A stretch of 64,000 nt of DNA from an uncultured Collinsella sp. Lineage in GTDB: Bacteria; Actinomycetota; Coriobacteriia; Coriobacteriales; Coriobacteriaceae. Positions within the stretch are counted from its first letter, which is position 1. Each line of letters starts with the position of its first letter. The stretch is taken from NCBI GenBank assembly GCA_900542085.1, contig UQMK01000010.1:7345-71344 (forward strand), written 5' to 3'. Positions 33,974 to 42,900 of this stretch are shown here, one piece after another. Under the pieces are notes generated by a model. It saw nothing but the letters and a program-made list of their open reading frames with translations. It had not been told where the DNA came from and made no database searches. The translations under genes were made by a program, and so were the position numbers.

Positions 33974-35176
33974 TTGTTGCCCAGATTCGAATTGGGCGAT
34001 TCTGGCCACTTGGATATTGAAGGGATGGCGCTAGTGGTTAAGGCACTCAAGATAGAGATATTCGTGCTATGCATGATTGTTCTTATCGGGCTTGCCGTGC
34101 GAAGTCGTCGCTCCTTGTTCTCGAGCACCCAGCAGCTCTTGTTTAGCATGCTCGGCTACACCTCCGCTGCCTACATTTTCTTCGATATGATCTGGACGCT
34201 CTCGGACGGCGTGAGCACTCCTGTAGGCATCACGGCCAACTGGATTTCCAACGCGGTCTCGTTTTCGCTGTTCGCCATCGCGTGCCTCATTTGGTTTTTG
34301 TATTCCGAGACAGTGCAGGGCTCTCGCCTTTTGACCGCGCGCTATAGGGTGGCGCTCGTGACGTTGCCAACCGTATTGGTGGTCGTGCTGGCATTTACCA
34401 GCTACTGGACGCACACCATGTTCTATATCGATGCGCAGGGCGTATATCGTCGCGGAGCGCTTTATATGATTCAACCTATCGTTAGCTACTGCTACATCAT
34501 ATATACGTCCTTGCATGCCTTTATTCAGGCTCGAAAAGTCGAAAGCCTGCAAAAGAAGGCCATTTATCGCACCCTCGCCTTTTTTGCGGTTCCCGCTCTG
34601 GTGGGCGGTACCTTCCAGGTTTTGTTTTCGGTACCGGGCCTTTGCGTCGGTATAACGCTGAGCATCCTACTGCTCTACATCATCTACCAGGAGCAGCTGA
34701 TCTCGACCGACCCGTTGACTGGCCTTAATAATCGCAACCGTTTTGAGACCTATATGCTGTCGCTCTTCTCAAATGTTGATCAGGCCGAAGATGTGTATCT
34801 GCTTATGATGGACGCCGACGGCTTTAAGCAGATTAACGATCGCTATGGACATGTGGAGGGTGACCATGCTCTTCAGGTCATCTCCACTGCGCTCAAAGAA
34901 GTCTGCTCGGCGTCTGGTAGCTTTATCGCACGTTATGGCGGCGATGAGTTCGTGGTGCTTCAAAAGGCGGCGGCGGAGCAGGATATCATGCATCTGTGCG
35001 CGACGATCAACGACGAGCTCGCGCGCGCCGAGGTTCCGTATCTGTTGCGGATGTCCATCGGCTACGCACGGGTTGGTGATGGCGTCGATACCTGGCAAGA
35101 CTTGCTTCGCACTGCCGACGCGGAGCTCTACCGCGTAAAGCGCGAGAAGAAGAAGGCCGGCGTCCAGATACGCTAG
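33974..35176 (+). CDS. membrane-bound diguanylate cyclase (GGDEF)
   Basis: A 400-residue protein with about seven hydrophobic segments in residues 20-240, then a GGDEF domain from about 250. The sequence around the active site is DPLTGLNNRNRF ... MMDADGFKQINDRYGH ... RYGGDEFVV, all catalytic positions intact. There is no RxxD inhibitory site five residues before GGDEF (SGSFIARY instead), so product inhibition is unlikely. TTG at 33974 with GGGGG six bases upstream is a plausible start; ATG 34025 is the alternative but its SD is too close. It makes c-di-GMP from GTP. No EAL or PilZ gene is nearby. Confidence 0.85.
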   Translation: MLPRFELGDSGHLDIEGMALVVKALKIEIFVLCMIVLIGLAVRSRRSLFSSTQQLLFSMLGYTSAAYIFFDMIWTLSDGVSTPVGITANWISNAVSFSLFAIACLIWFLYSETVQGSRLLTARYRVALVTLPTVLVVVLAFTSYWTHTMFYIDAQGVYRRGALYMIQPIVSYCYIIYTSLHAFIQARKVESLQKKAIYRTLAFFAVPALVGGTFQVLFSVPGLCVGITLSILLLYIIYQEQLISTDPLTGLNNRNRFETYMLSLFSNVDQAEDVYLLMMDADGFKQINDRYGHVEGDHALQVISTALKEVCSASGSFIARYGGDEFVVLQKAAAEQDIMHLCATINDELARAEVPYLLRMSIGYARVGDGVDTWQDLLRTADAELYRVKREKKKAGVQIR

Positions 35177-35204
35177 AAAAAAAGGGGCGCACGCTGGCGT
35201 GCGT
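35177..35204 (-). terminator. minus-strand terminator after the EamA gene
   Basis: On the minus strand ACGCACG pairs with CGTGCGC around CCAG (35204-35187), followed by CCCC and a run of seven T. It lies directly against the stop codon of the convergent diguanylate cyclase gene. Confidence 0.65.
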
Positions 35205-35277
35205 GGCGGCCCTCGGCTCACCGATGTACTCCATTAAGATAAAGTGTGCGAACACCCTCCCTAAAAAGGTGAGCTCG

Positions 35278-36213
35278 CTAGGCTTTTTTGGGTTTGTTGA
35301 CGATGATGATACCGCCGCAGACCAACAGCAGGGCAACGATGACGGTAACGGGGCTCGTGCCGGCGCCCTCGCCGAGCAGCAGCGCGCTCAGCAGCACGCC
35401 AAAGACCGGGTTCATAAAGCCAAAGACCGAAACGCGGCTGACGGGGTTGACGGCGAGCAGACGGGACCACAGCGAGTACGCGACGGCGGAAATGAGTGCC
35501 ATATAAATGATGAGCGCGATGGCGGGGACGATTTCGGTGGGGGACAACGTGCCGCCCATCAAAAACCCGATGGCGGTAAGGACCACGCCACCGACTAAAA
35601 ACTGCCAGCCGGCGAGCAAGACGCCGTCATGCTCGCGCGAGAAGATGCCAATGAGACAGGTCGACAGAGCGCCCGCAACGGTGGAAGCCAAGATAAAACC
35701 CTCGCCGTCGAGTGTAAAGCCAAAGGTGCCATCCGCGCCCGAAAGGTTGACGAGCGCGACGCCGGCAAAGCCCAGCACACAGCCAAGCACCTTGGCCGTA
35801 TTGAGCCTCTCGGTGTGAAATGCCAGGGCGGCAAAGAGGATGGCTAGGAAGTTGGCGCTGGCCTCGATGATGGAGCTTGACATAGCGCTTGCACGGGAGA
35901 GACCAAGGTAGAAAAAGAAGTACTGGCCAATGGTCTGGAAGAGCGACAAGATACAGATGGGCTTGATATCACGGGCTTGCGGAACGAGCGGTCGGCGCTG
36001 GGCCACGCTCATGCCAACAATGACCAGCATGCCGGCAAGGGTGAAGCGCAGACCCGCGAAGAGCAGCTGCGAGGCGCTGTCGTGCGCGGGAATGCCAAAG
36101 AGGCCGTAGCCGATCTTGATGCAGGGGAAGGCGGAGCCCCAGAGCGCGCAACAAACGAGGCAGCCCAGGATGAGTCCGGGCAGGGTGGCGAGATACGGCT
36201 TGCGGCTTTCCAT
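35278..36213 (-). CDS. EamA/DMT-family transporter
   Basis: A 311-residue membrane protein with ten hydrophobic helices in two EamA repeats. The first repeat has CCALWGSAFPCIKIGY and LLFAGLRFTLAGMLV; the second ends GFMNPVFGVLLSALLLGE, a typical EamA end signature. The start at ATG 36213 has AGGAAGG 5 bases upstream. Members move small metabolites such as amino acids or nucleotides, mostly outward; the substrate here is unknown. It lies downstream of purL on the same strand but a terminator separates them. Confidence 0.85.
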   Translation of the reverse strand: MESRKPYLATLPGLILGCLVCCALWGSAFPCIKIGYGLFGIPAHDSASQLLFAGLRFTLAGMLVIVGMSVAQRRPLVPQARDIKPICILSLFQTIGQYFFFYLGLSRASAMSSSIIEASANFLAILFAALAFHTERLNTAKVLGCVLGFAGVALVNLSGADGTFGFTLDGEGFILASTVAGALSTCLIGIFSREHDGVLLAGWQFLVGGVVLTAIGFLMGGTLSPTEIVPAIALIIYMALISAVAYSLWSRLLAVNPVSRVSVFGFMNPVFGVLLSALLLGEGAGTSPVTVIVALLLVCGGIIIVNKPKKA

Positions 36214-36240
36214 GATGTCCTTCCTGTATGCGCGAAGCAA

Positions 36241-36275
36241 AAAAGAACCCGCCACCGGGCGTGCCGATGGCGGGT
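36241..36275 (-). terminator. minus-strand terminator after purL
   Basis: On the minus strand ACCCGCCA (36275-36268) pairs with TGGCGGGT (36254-36247), loop of 13 bases, followed by TCTTTTTT. It stands between purL and the EamA gene. Confidence 0.75.
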
Positions 36276-36312
36276 GTTGTTACCCGAAGGGATTGTACCC
36301 GATGGGAAAGGT

Positions 36313-39300
36313 TTAGGCGAAGTAGGCTACGCCGCTCTCAAAGATCGGCATGAACTTATCGCCGGGGACATGCTCGGGCACGTTGCGGTACAGGTTGTCG
36401 CCACGACGCTCGGCATGGCCCATCTTGCCCAGGACGCGGCCGTCGGGGCTCGTGATGCCCTCGATGGCGAGTGCGGAGCCGTTGGGGTTGACGGAAAGGT
36501 CCATGCTGGGCTTGCCGTCCTCGCCCACGTACTGCGTGGCGACCTGGCCGTTTGCAATCAGCTGGGCGAGTACTTCGTCATTGGCGACAAAGCGGCCCTC
36601 GCCGTGGCTGATGGCGACGGTGTAGGGGTCGTCCAGGCTGCACTGCGACAGCCACGGGGACAGGTTGGACGAGATGCGGGTGCGCACCAGACGGCTCTGA
36701 TGGCGACCGATGGTGTTGAACGTCAGCGTGGGCGCATCGGGCGTGGCGTCGACGATGTCGCCGTAGGGCACCAGACCGAGCTTGATCAGGGCCTGGAAGC
36801 CGTTGCAGATGCCCAGCATCAGGCCGTCGCGGGCCTTGAGCAGGTCGCGGACTGCCTCGGTGACCTCGGGAGCGCGGAAGAACGCCGTGATGAACTTGGC
36901 GGAGCCGTCGGGCTCGTCACCGCCCGAGAAGCCGCCGGGGATCATGACGATCTGGCTTGCACGGATGCGGCGGGCAAGCTCGTGGGTGCTCTCGGCGACG
37001 GCCTCGGGCGTGAGGTTGTTGATCACGAAGGTGTCGGCCTCGGCGCCGGCGGCGCGGAAGGCGCGGGCGCTGTCGTACTCGCAGTTGTTGCCGGGGAACA
37101 CGGGGATGATCACGCGCGGGCGGGCGATCTTGGCGCCGCCGTACACGTGGATGTCCTTGGCGCGGAAGTCGATGGTCTCGACCTCGGGGGTCTCGCCGGC
37201 GCTGCGGTAGGCGAAGACGCCCTCGATGCCGCTCTCCCAGGTCTCCTGGAGCTCGGAGAGCTCGATGACCTCGGAGCCGGTGTCGATGACATAGCCCTCG
37301 ACGGTGGTGCCCAGGGGCTCGACGACAACACCGTCGGCGACCTCGGGCAGCTCGGCATCCTCGGCGAGCTCGACGATGAAGCTGCCGTAGAGCGGGGTGA
37401 AGAGGCTCTCCACGTCCACATCCTCGGCAAGCTCGATACCGATCTGGTTGCCGACGCACATCTTAAAGAGGCTCTCGGCGCCGCAGCCGTAGCCGGGCGT
37501 GGAGACGGCCAGGGCTGCGCCGGTGGCGGTGAGCGCCTCGACGGCGTCAAACGCGGCGAGCAGCTGATGGGCGTCGGGGCGGTAGTCCTCGCCATAGGTG
37601 GCGGGGGCGATGCGGACGACGCGGTGCGTGAGGCCCTTGAACTCAGGGGAGACGGCGCGGGCGGCCTTACCCACAGCGACAGCGAAGCTGATCAGGGTCG
37701 GCGGAACGTTGAGCTCCCCGGCTTCGTCCTCAAACGAGCCACTCATGGAGTCCTTGCCGCCGATGGCGCCGGCACCCAGGTCGACCTGAGCCATAAGGGC
37801 GCCCAGGACGGCAGCCATGGGCTTGCCCCAGCGCTCGGCCTCGGTGCGCAAGCGCTCGAAGTACTCCTGGAAGGAGAGGTAGGTGCGCTTGTGCTCAAAG
37901 CCAGCGGCCACGAGCTTGGCGATGGATTCGACCACGGACAGATAGGCGCCCGCAAACTGGTCGGCCTCCATCAGATAGGGGTTGAAGCCCCATGCCATGG
38001 CACTCGCCGTGGTGGTCTCGCCGTCCACGGGGAACTTGGCGACCATGGCAGAGCTCGGAGTGAGCTGCGTCTTGCCACCAAAGGGCATGAGCACGGTCGC
38101 GGCGCCGATGGTGGAGTCGAAGCGCTCGGAAAGGCCCTTGTTGGAGGCGACGTTAAGATCGGTGACGAGCGAGGTCATGCGCTCGGCAAGTGTGGTGCCG
38201 GTCCAGCTGGGCTGCCACACGCTGCGGGCGCAGACGTGGGCGACCTGGTGCTTGGGTGCACCGTTGGAGTTGAGGAACTCGCGGGACAGATCGACGATGG
38301 CGACGCCGTTCCATGCCATGCGCATGCGCGGCTCGGCGGTAACCTCGGCGATGACGGTTGCCTCCAGGTTCTCCTCGGCGGCGTAGCCCATGAACTCCTC
38401 GACGTCACCGTCGGCGACGGCGCAGGCCATGCGCTCCTGGGACTCGGAAATGGCGAGCTCGGTGCCGTCCAGGCCGTCGTACTTCTTGGTTACGGTATCA
38501 AGGTCGACATACAGGCCGTCGGCAAGCTCGCCCACGGCGACCGAGACGCCGCCGGCGCCAAAGTCGTTGCAGCGCTTGATCAGACGGCAGGCATCGCCGC
38601 GGCGGAACAGACGCTGCAGCTTGCGCTCGACCGGGGCGTTGCCCTTCTGGACCTCGGCACCCGAGGTCTCAATGGACTCGGTGTTCTGGGTCTTGGAGGA
38701 GCCGGTGGCGCCACCGATGCCGTCACGGCCGGTGCGGCCGCCCAGCAGGATGATCTTGTCGGTGGGGGCGGGGCACTCGCGACGAACGTGGTTTGCCGGG
38801 GTAGCGCCCACGACGGCGCCAACCTCCATGCGCTTGGCCACGTAACCGGGGTGATAGAGTTCGTTGACCTGGCCGGTGGCAAGGCCGATCTGGTTGCCAT
38901 AGCTGGAGTAGCCGGCGGCAGCGGTGGTTACGAGCTTGCGCTGCGGCAACTTGCCCTCGAGCGTCTCGGAAACCGGGACGGTGGGGTCGCCGGCGCCGGT
39001 GACACGCATGGCCTGGTACACGTAGCTGCGGCCCGAGAGCGGGTCGCGGATGGCGCCGCCCACGCAGGTGGCGGCACCGCCGAAGGGCTCGATCTCGGTC
39101 GGGTGGTTGTGGGTCTCGTTCTTAAAGAGGAACAGCCAGTCCTGGTCCTCGCCATCGACATCGACCTTCACCTTGACGGTGCAGGCGTTGATCTCCTCGG
39201 ACTCATCGACATCGGTCATGACGCCGGTCTTCTTGAGGTACTTGGCGCCGATGGTGCCCATGTCCATGAGGCAGACGGGCTTGGCGTCGCGACCGAGCTC

Positions 39301-40059
39301 GTGGCGCATCTCCATGTAGCGGTCGAAGGCCTGTTGCACCACGGCGTCGTCGATCGTCACGTCATCTAGGACGGTGCCGAAGGTGGTGTGGCGGCAGTGG
39401 TCGGACCAGTAGGTGTCGATCACGCGGATCTCGGTGATGGTGGGGTCGCGGTCCTCATCGCGGAAGTACTGCTGGCAGAAGGCGATGTCCGCCTCGTCCA
39501 TGGCAAGACCGCGATCGGCGATAAAGGCGGCAAGGCCGGCTTCATCGAGCTCGCGGAAGCCGTCGAGCACTTCGACGGGCTGGGGCTCGGGGGTCTCCAT
39601 GTACAGCGTCTCGGGCAGGTCGAGCGAGGCGATGCGCGCTTCGACGGGGTTCACCACGTAGTGCTTGATGGCTTCGATGGCGGCCTCGTCCAGGGCGCCC
39701 GAGATCATATAGACCTTGGCGGAGCGCACGGCGGGGCGCTCGCCCTGGCTGATGAGCTGCACGCACTCGCTGGCGGAGTCGGCGCGCTGGTCAAACTGGC
39801 CAGGCAGGAATTCGACGGCAAAGACGGCGCCATCGCTTGCGGGGAGCTCGTCGTAGGTCACATCGACCTGGGGCTCGCTAAAGACGGTCGGCACGCAGGA
39901 GCGGAAAAGCTCCTCGTCGATGCCCTCGACGTCGTAGCGGTTGATGATCCTCAGGGCCTCGATGCCCTTGATGCCGAGAATTTCGGTCAGCTCGCCCTTG
40001 AGCTGCTGAGCCTCGACGTCGAACCCGGGTTTCTTCTCCACGTAGATACGAGAGACCAT
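36313..40059 (-). CDS. purL: phosphoribosylformylglycinamidine synthase, single chain
   Basis: A 1248-residue FGAM synthase of the single-chain form, which carries PurS-, PurL- and PurQ-like parts. ATP-binding FGAR domain motifs are NDFGAGGVSVAVGELADG, HNHPTEIEPFGGAAT and KDSMSGSF; the C-terminal glutaminase has FPGNNCEYDSARAF, MIPGGFSGGDE, LGICNGFQ (nucleophile cysteine) and SHGEGRF. It makes FGAM from FGAR, glutamine and ATP in purine synthesis. Start ATG 40059 has GGAAGG upstream. Most Gram-positives split this enzyme in three; the fused form is a feature of this lineage (and of proteobacteria). No other pur gene is in the window, and no purine riboswitch is evident upstream. Confidence 0.93.
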   Translation of the reverse strand: MVSRIYVEKKPGFDVEAQQLKGELTEILGIKGIEALRIINRYDVEGIDEELFRSCVPTVFSEPQVDVTYDELPASDGAVFAVEFLPGQFDQRADSASECVQLISQGERPAVRSAKVYMISGALDEAAIEAIKHYVVNPVEARIASLDLPETLYMETPEPQPVEVLDGFRELDEAGLAAFIADRGLAMDEADIAFCQQYFRDEDRDPTITEIRVIDTYWSDHCRHTTFGTVLDDVTIDDAVVQQAFDRYMEMRHELGRDAKPVCLMDMGTIGAKYLKKTGVMTDVDESEEINACTVKVKVDVDGEDQDWLFLFKNETHNHPTEIEPFGGAATCVGGAIRDPLSGRSYVYQAMRVTGAGDPTVPVSETLEGKLPQRKLVTTAAAGYSSYGNQIGLATGQVNELYHPGYVAKRMEVGAVVGATPANHVRRECPAPTDKIILLGGRTGRDGIGGATGSSKTQNTESIETSGAEVQKGNAPVERKLQRLFRRGDACRLIKRCNDFGAGGVSVAVGELADGLYVDLDTVTKKYDGLDGTELAISESQERMACAVADGDVEEFMGYAAEENLEATVIAEVTAEPRMRMAWNGVAIVDLSREFLNSNGAPKHQVAHVCARSVWQPSWTGTTLAERMTSLVTDLNVASNKGLSERFDSTIGAATVLMPFGGKTQLTPSSAMVAKFPVDGETTTASAMAWGFNPYLMEADQFAGAYLSVVESIAKLVAAGFEHKRTYLSFQEYFERLRTEAERWGKPMAAVLGALMAQVDLGAGAIGGKDSMSGSFEDEAGELNVPPTLISFAVAVGKAARAVSPEFKGLTHRVVRIAPATYGEDYRPDAHQLLAAFDAVEALTATGAALAVSTPGYGCGAESLFKMCVGNQIGIELAEDVDVESLFTPLYGSFIVELAEDAELPEVADGVVVEPLGTTVEGYVIDTGSEVIELSELQETWESGIEGVFAYRSAGETPEVETIDFRAKDIHVYGGAKIARPRVIIPVFPGNNCEYDSARAFRAAGAEADTFVINNLTPEAVAESTHELARRIRASQIVMIPGGFSGGDEPDGSAKFITAFFRAPEVTEAVRDLLKARDGLMLGICNGFQALIKLGLVPYGDIVDATPDAPTLTFNTIGRHQSRLVRTRISSNLSPWLSQCSLDDPYTVAISHGEGRFVANDEVLAQLIANGQVATQYVGEDGKPSMDLSVNPNGSALAIEGITSPDGRVLGKMGHAERRGDNLYRNVPEHVPGDKFMPIFESGVAYFA

Positions 40060-40243
40060 TGGTTCCTGCCTTCCTGATCGGTTGGGCGTACGGTACGGTA
40101 TGCGGCAGCGGTCGGTTTACGGGGCAAGCCTCGCGGTCGCCTTGAGCCACATGTTTGTAAACGTCACTATGATACGACAGCTCGCGGCGCGTTGAGGACG
40201 GCGAGGGTGCTACAGTGAAGCGCAAACAAGAGAAAGGCATCAC

Positions 40244-41806
40244 ATGGCATTTGTTTCGCTCGCCATCATCGCACTCGTGGCCTTTGCAAGCCCCTTCATC
40301 GCCTCGGCGATTCCTGGAAAACCCGTTCCCGAAACGGTCTTTTTGCTCATGTTCGGCGCGGTGCTGGGACCTCATATGCTCGGCGTCATCCATGTTGATG
40401 CCGAGGTCTCGCTTGTGTCCGAGCTCGGTCTGGCCTTTTTGTTCCTGCTTGCCGGCTTTGAGATCGATCCCAAGAACATCACGGGCGTCGAGGGGCGCTA
40501 CGGTATGGCGACGTGGGTCGTCACGTTTGGCATCGCCTGGCTTGCCGTGCGCTTTACCCCGTGGTTCTCGGTCAGCCATTTCGATGGTATCGCCGTGACG
40601 CTCGCCTTGACCTCGACGGCGCTTGGAGCGCTCATGCCCATCTTGCGCGAGCGGTTGCTTGCCGGAACGCGCGTCGGTGATTCGATTCTTGCCTATGGTA
40701 CGTGGGGCGAGCTCGGCCCCGTGCTCGCCATGTCGGTACTGCTGTCTGCCCGTACGGGCATCGAGACGCTGCTGATCTTGGGCTTATTTGCCGCCGTGTG
40801 CGTGCTACTTGCCGTGGTCCCCAGCCGCTCCAAACGCGTCGGCAGCCGCTTCTTTGCGTTTGTCGAGGAGCGCGCCGATACCACGTCGCAGACGTTCGTA
40901 CGCCTGACAGTGCTTATTTTGGTCACGCTCGTGGCGTTCTCGGCCATCTTTAGCCTCGATATCGTATTGGGCGCTTTTGCCGCCGGCTTTGTCCTGCGCT
41001 ATATCATCCCCGAGGGCAACCATACGCTTGAGACCAAGCTCGACGGCCTGGCCTACGGCTTTTTGATCCCGGTGTTCTTTACCGTGTCGGGCGCTAAGAT
41101 CGACCTGACGGCCGTGGTGTCGCGCCCCGGGCTGCTCGTGGGCTTTATCTTGGCGCTGCTGATCATTCGTGCCGTGCCCATTCTCATCTCTATGAGCATT
41201 TGTCCCGCGACGCGCGATGTGTCGGCGTATGGCCGCATTACCGTGGCGCTCTACTGCACCACGGCGCTGCCGATCATCGTTGCCGTAACGAGCGTGGCCG
41301 TCAACGCGGGCGCGCTGTCGCAAGATATTGCGTCGGTCATGGTTGCCGCCGGTGCCATCACGGTGTTCTTGATGCCATTGCTCGCGCAGCTCTTCTACCG
41401 CGTGGTCGACGCCGCGCCGGTCGCCGCCGTGGCAGAGGTTGCCGAGCATCCATCCGATGCACTTGACATCCTGCGCGCCCATCACGATTTGGCGAGCCTG
41501 CTCGCACGCGAGCACGAGCTGCTGACCTCGCATGGCCATGGTCGCGTATTCGAGGGCCTGCCTACGCTCGATACGATTGCTGAGCGTCTTTCCGCCGAGG
41601 CGGCGAGCGGCCACATCGATGCCCGCATCGTGGACGCGGCGCGTCTTCTTGCCGATAAGACCTATGGTGATGAGGTTGACCCGTCCGAGCTGACTCCGCG
41701 TGAGCGCCGCCGCCTTGAGCGCGCCAAGCTCGCCGTACACGAATACCGCCGCCGCATGCTGGAGCTCTACGCGCGCGATGAAGCCCAGGACGACGACGGC
41801 AAGTAG
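40244..41806 (+). CDS. CPA2-family cation:proton antiporter
   Basis: A 520-residue protein, about 12 membrane helices over residues 1-385, then a soluble tail of 130 residues. Family features are FLLMFGAVLGPHMLGV, ELGLAFLFLLAGFEIDP (the acidic site in helix 5 is the ELGLAFLFLLAGFE region) and TSTALGALMPILRE. The C-terminal tail is charged (RERRRLERAKLAVHEYRRR), not a TrkA domain. It exchanges Na+ or K+ for H+. SD AAAGG lies before ATG 40244. It is followed by a terminator. Substrate ion not certain. Confidence 0.85.
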   Translation: MAFVSLAIIALVAFASPFIASAIPGKPVPETVFLLMFGAVLGPHMLGVIHVDAEVSLVSELGLAFLFLLAGFEIDPKNITGVEGRYGMATWVVTFGIAWLAVRFTPWFSVSHFDGIAVTLALTSTALGALMPILRERLLAGTRVGDSILAYGTWGELGPVLAMSVLLSARTGIETLLILGLFAAVCVLLAVVPSRSKRVGSRFFAFVEERADTTSQTFVRLTVLILVTLVAFSAIFSLDIVLGAFAAGFVLRYIIPEGNHTLETKLDGLAYGFLIPVFFTVSGAKIDLTAVVSRPGLLVGFILALLIIRAVPILISMSICPATRDVSAYGRITVALYCTTALPIIVAVTSVAVNAGALSQDIASVMVAAGAITVFLMPLLAQLFYRVVDAAPVAAVAEVAEHPSDALDILRAHHDLASLLAREHELLTSHGHGRVFEGLPTLDTIAERLSAEAASGHIDARIVDAARLLADKTYGDEVDPSELTPRERRRLERAKLAVHEYRRRMLELYARDEAQDDDGK

Positions 41807-41844
41807 CAAGGAATGTCGGGATACGGGTTCCGTCCAAATAATAG

Positions 41845-41885
41845 AAGGCGCGCTGCCTGCGGTTGATGCGGACAGCGCGCCTTTT
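41845..41885. terminator. terminator between antiporter and SDR genes
   Basis: AAGGCGCGCTG (41845-41855) pairs with CAGCGCGCCTT (41873-41883) and is followed by TTG; T-rich sequence on the minus strand suggests use in both directions. Confidence 0.6.
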
Positions 41886-41927
41886 GCGTTGAACTCTGTT
41901 GAGGTTCGAAGCCGAAACTTTCGACCT

Positions 41928-42677
41928 TTAGGAGCGGGCTGCCCCGTCGACGGGGAGGATGGCGCCCGTGACATAGGAGGACATGTCGCTCGCAAGGAAA
42001 ACGAAGGCGTTGGCAACGTCCTCGGGCTCGCCCATGCGACCGAGCGGAATAGTGGCGATGATGGGCTTGATGACCTCTTCGGGCAGGTTGGCGACCATAT
42101 CGGTCTTGGTTACGCCTGGGGCAACGGCGTTGACGCGAATGCCCATGGGGGCGAGCTCGCGCGAGAGCGACTGGACCATGCCGTTGACGGCAAACTTAGA
42201 CGTGGGGTAGCCGACGCCAGAGGGCTGGCCGTACTTGGCGACCATCGAGCTTGTGGTAGTGATGGTGCCGCCGTGGCCGGCCTCGGTCATGATCTTGGTG
42301 GCAGCCTGGTGACCGTTAAAGACGGCGACGACGTTGAGGTCCATAACTTTGGCGAACTCCTCGGCTGTATAGTCCAAAAGGGGTGAGCGCTGGGAGATTC
42401 CGGCGTTGTTGACGACCGTATCGAGACCGCCCATATCGGCTGCAGCCTGGGTAAAGGCCTCGGTCACGGCTTCGAGTGAGGTGAGGTCGCAGGAGCGACC
42501 CCAGACCTTGGCGTCGGGATAGACGGCTGTCAGCTTCTCAACGGCCGCATCGGCGGTCTCCTGACGCGAGCCAAAGACGGTGACGGTGGCACCCTCCTCG
42601 ATAAAGCGGCAGGCGATGGCATAGCCGATACCGCGCGTGCCTCCGGTGATGATTGCTTTCTTGCCCTCGAGCAACAT
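41928..42677 (-). CDS. SDR-family oxidoreductase (FabG-like)
   Basis: A 249-residue short-chain dehydrogenase. The nucleotide loop is TGGTRGIGYA (residues about 12-21), NNAG follows DTVVNNAGISQRSP, and the catalytic set is S in TTTSSMVAKYG and Y-x3-K in YPTSKFAVNG. GTRGIG and the later PGVTKTDM and LASDMSSYVTGAILPVDGA segments fit classical NAD(P)-dependent SDRs such as 3-oxoacyl-ACP or sugar-alcohol dehydrogenases. ATG 42677 has GGAGG five bases upstream; the frame continues to 42797 without an SD. Substrate not known. Confidence 0.85.
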   Translation of the reverse strand: MLLEGKKAIITGGTRGIGYAIACRFIEEGATVTVFGSRQETADAAVEKLTAVYPDAKVWGRSCDLTSLEAVTEAFTQAAADMGGLDTVVNNAGISQRSPLLDYTAEEFAKVMDLNVVAVFNGHQAATKIMTEAGHGGTITTTSSMVAKYGQPSGVGYPTSKFAVNGMVQSLSRELAPMGIRVNAVAPGVTKTDMVANLPEEVIKPIIATIPLGRMGEPEDVANAFVFLASDMSSYVTGAILPVDGAARS

Positions 42678-42828
42678 GGTGCCTCCATTCTTCGGGGGTG
42701 GACGTACGCAGCACAGGATAGCGGCGGACAAAAGCAAACATGTCTGCTTATCGGTGAGCGGTATCCCTGGTTGACACCGAACGGTCAAATTGTTCAAACG
42801 CGGATCGCGTCAATGCGCCCCGAGCGTG

Positions 42829-42869
42829 CAAATAAAAGGGCTCCCGTCCAAGACCAGACGGGAGCCCTT
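42829..42869 (-). terminator. minus-strand terminator after hom
   Basis: On the minus strand AAGGGCTCCCGTC (42869-42857) pairs with GACGGGAGCCCTT (42848-42836), followed by TTATTT. Confidence 0.75.
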
Positions 42870-42900
42870 CGAGCAAATGCGTTGTGGGGTGTAAACCGAA

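Noticed and set aside
35977..39369. A 1130-codon open frame on the plus strand opposite purL
   Set aside because: It is Gly/Ala/Val/His-rich with no SD or domain, and lies wholly antisense to a clear PurL. Such frames arise from GC-rich codon bias.
40060..40243. Purine riboswitch upstream of purL
   Set aside because: I could not find the paired P1 stem or the conserved loop sequences; only a normal leader with an SD is seen.
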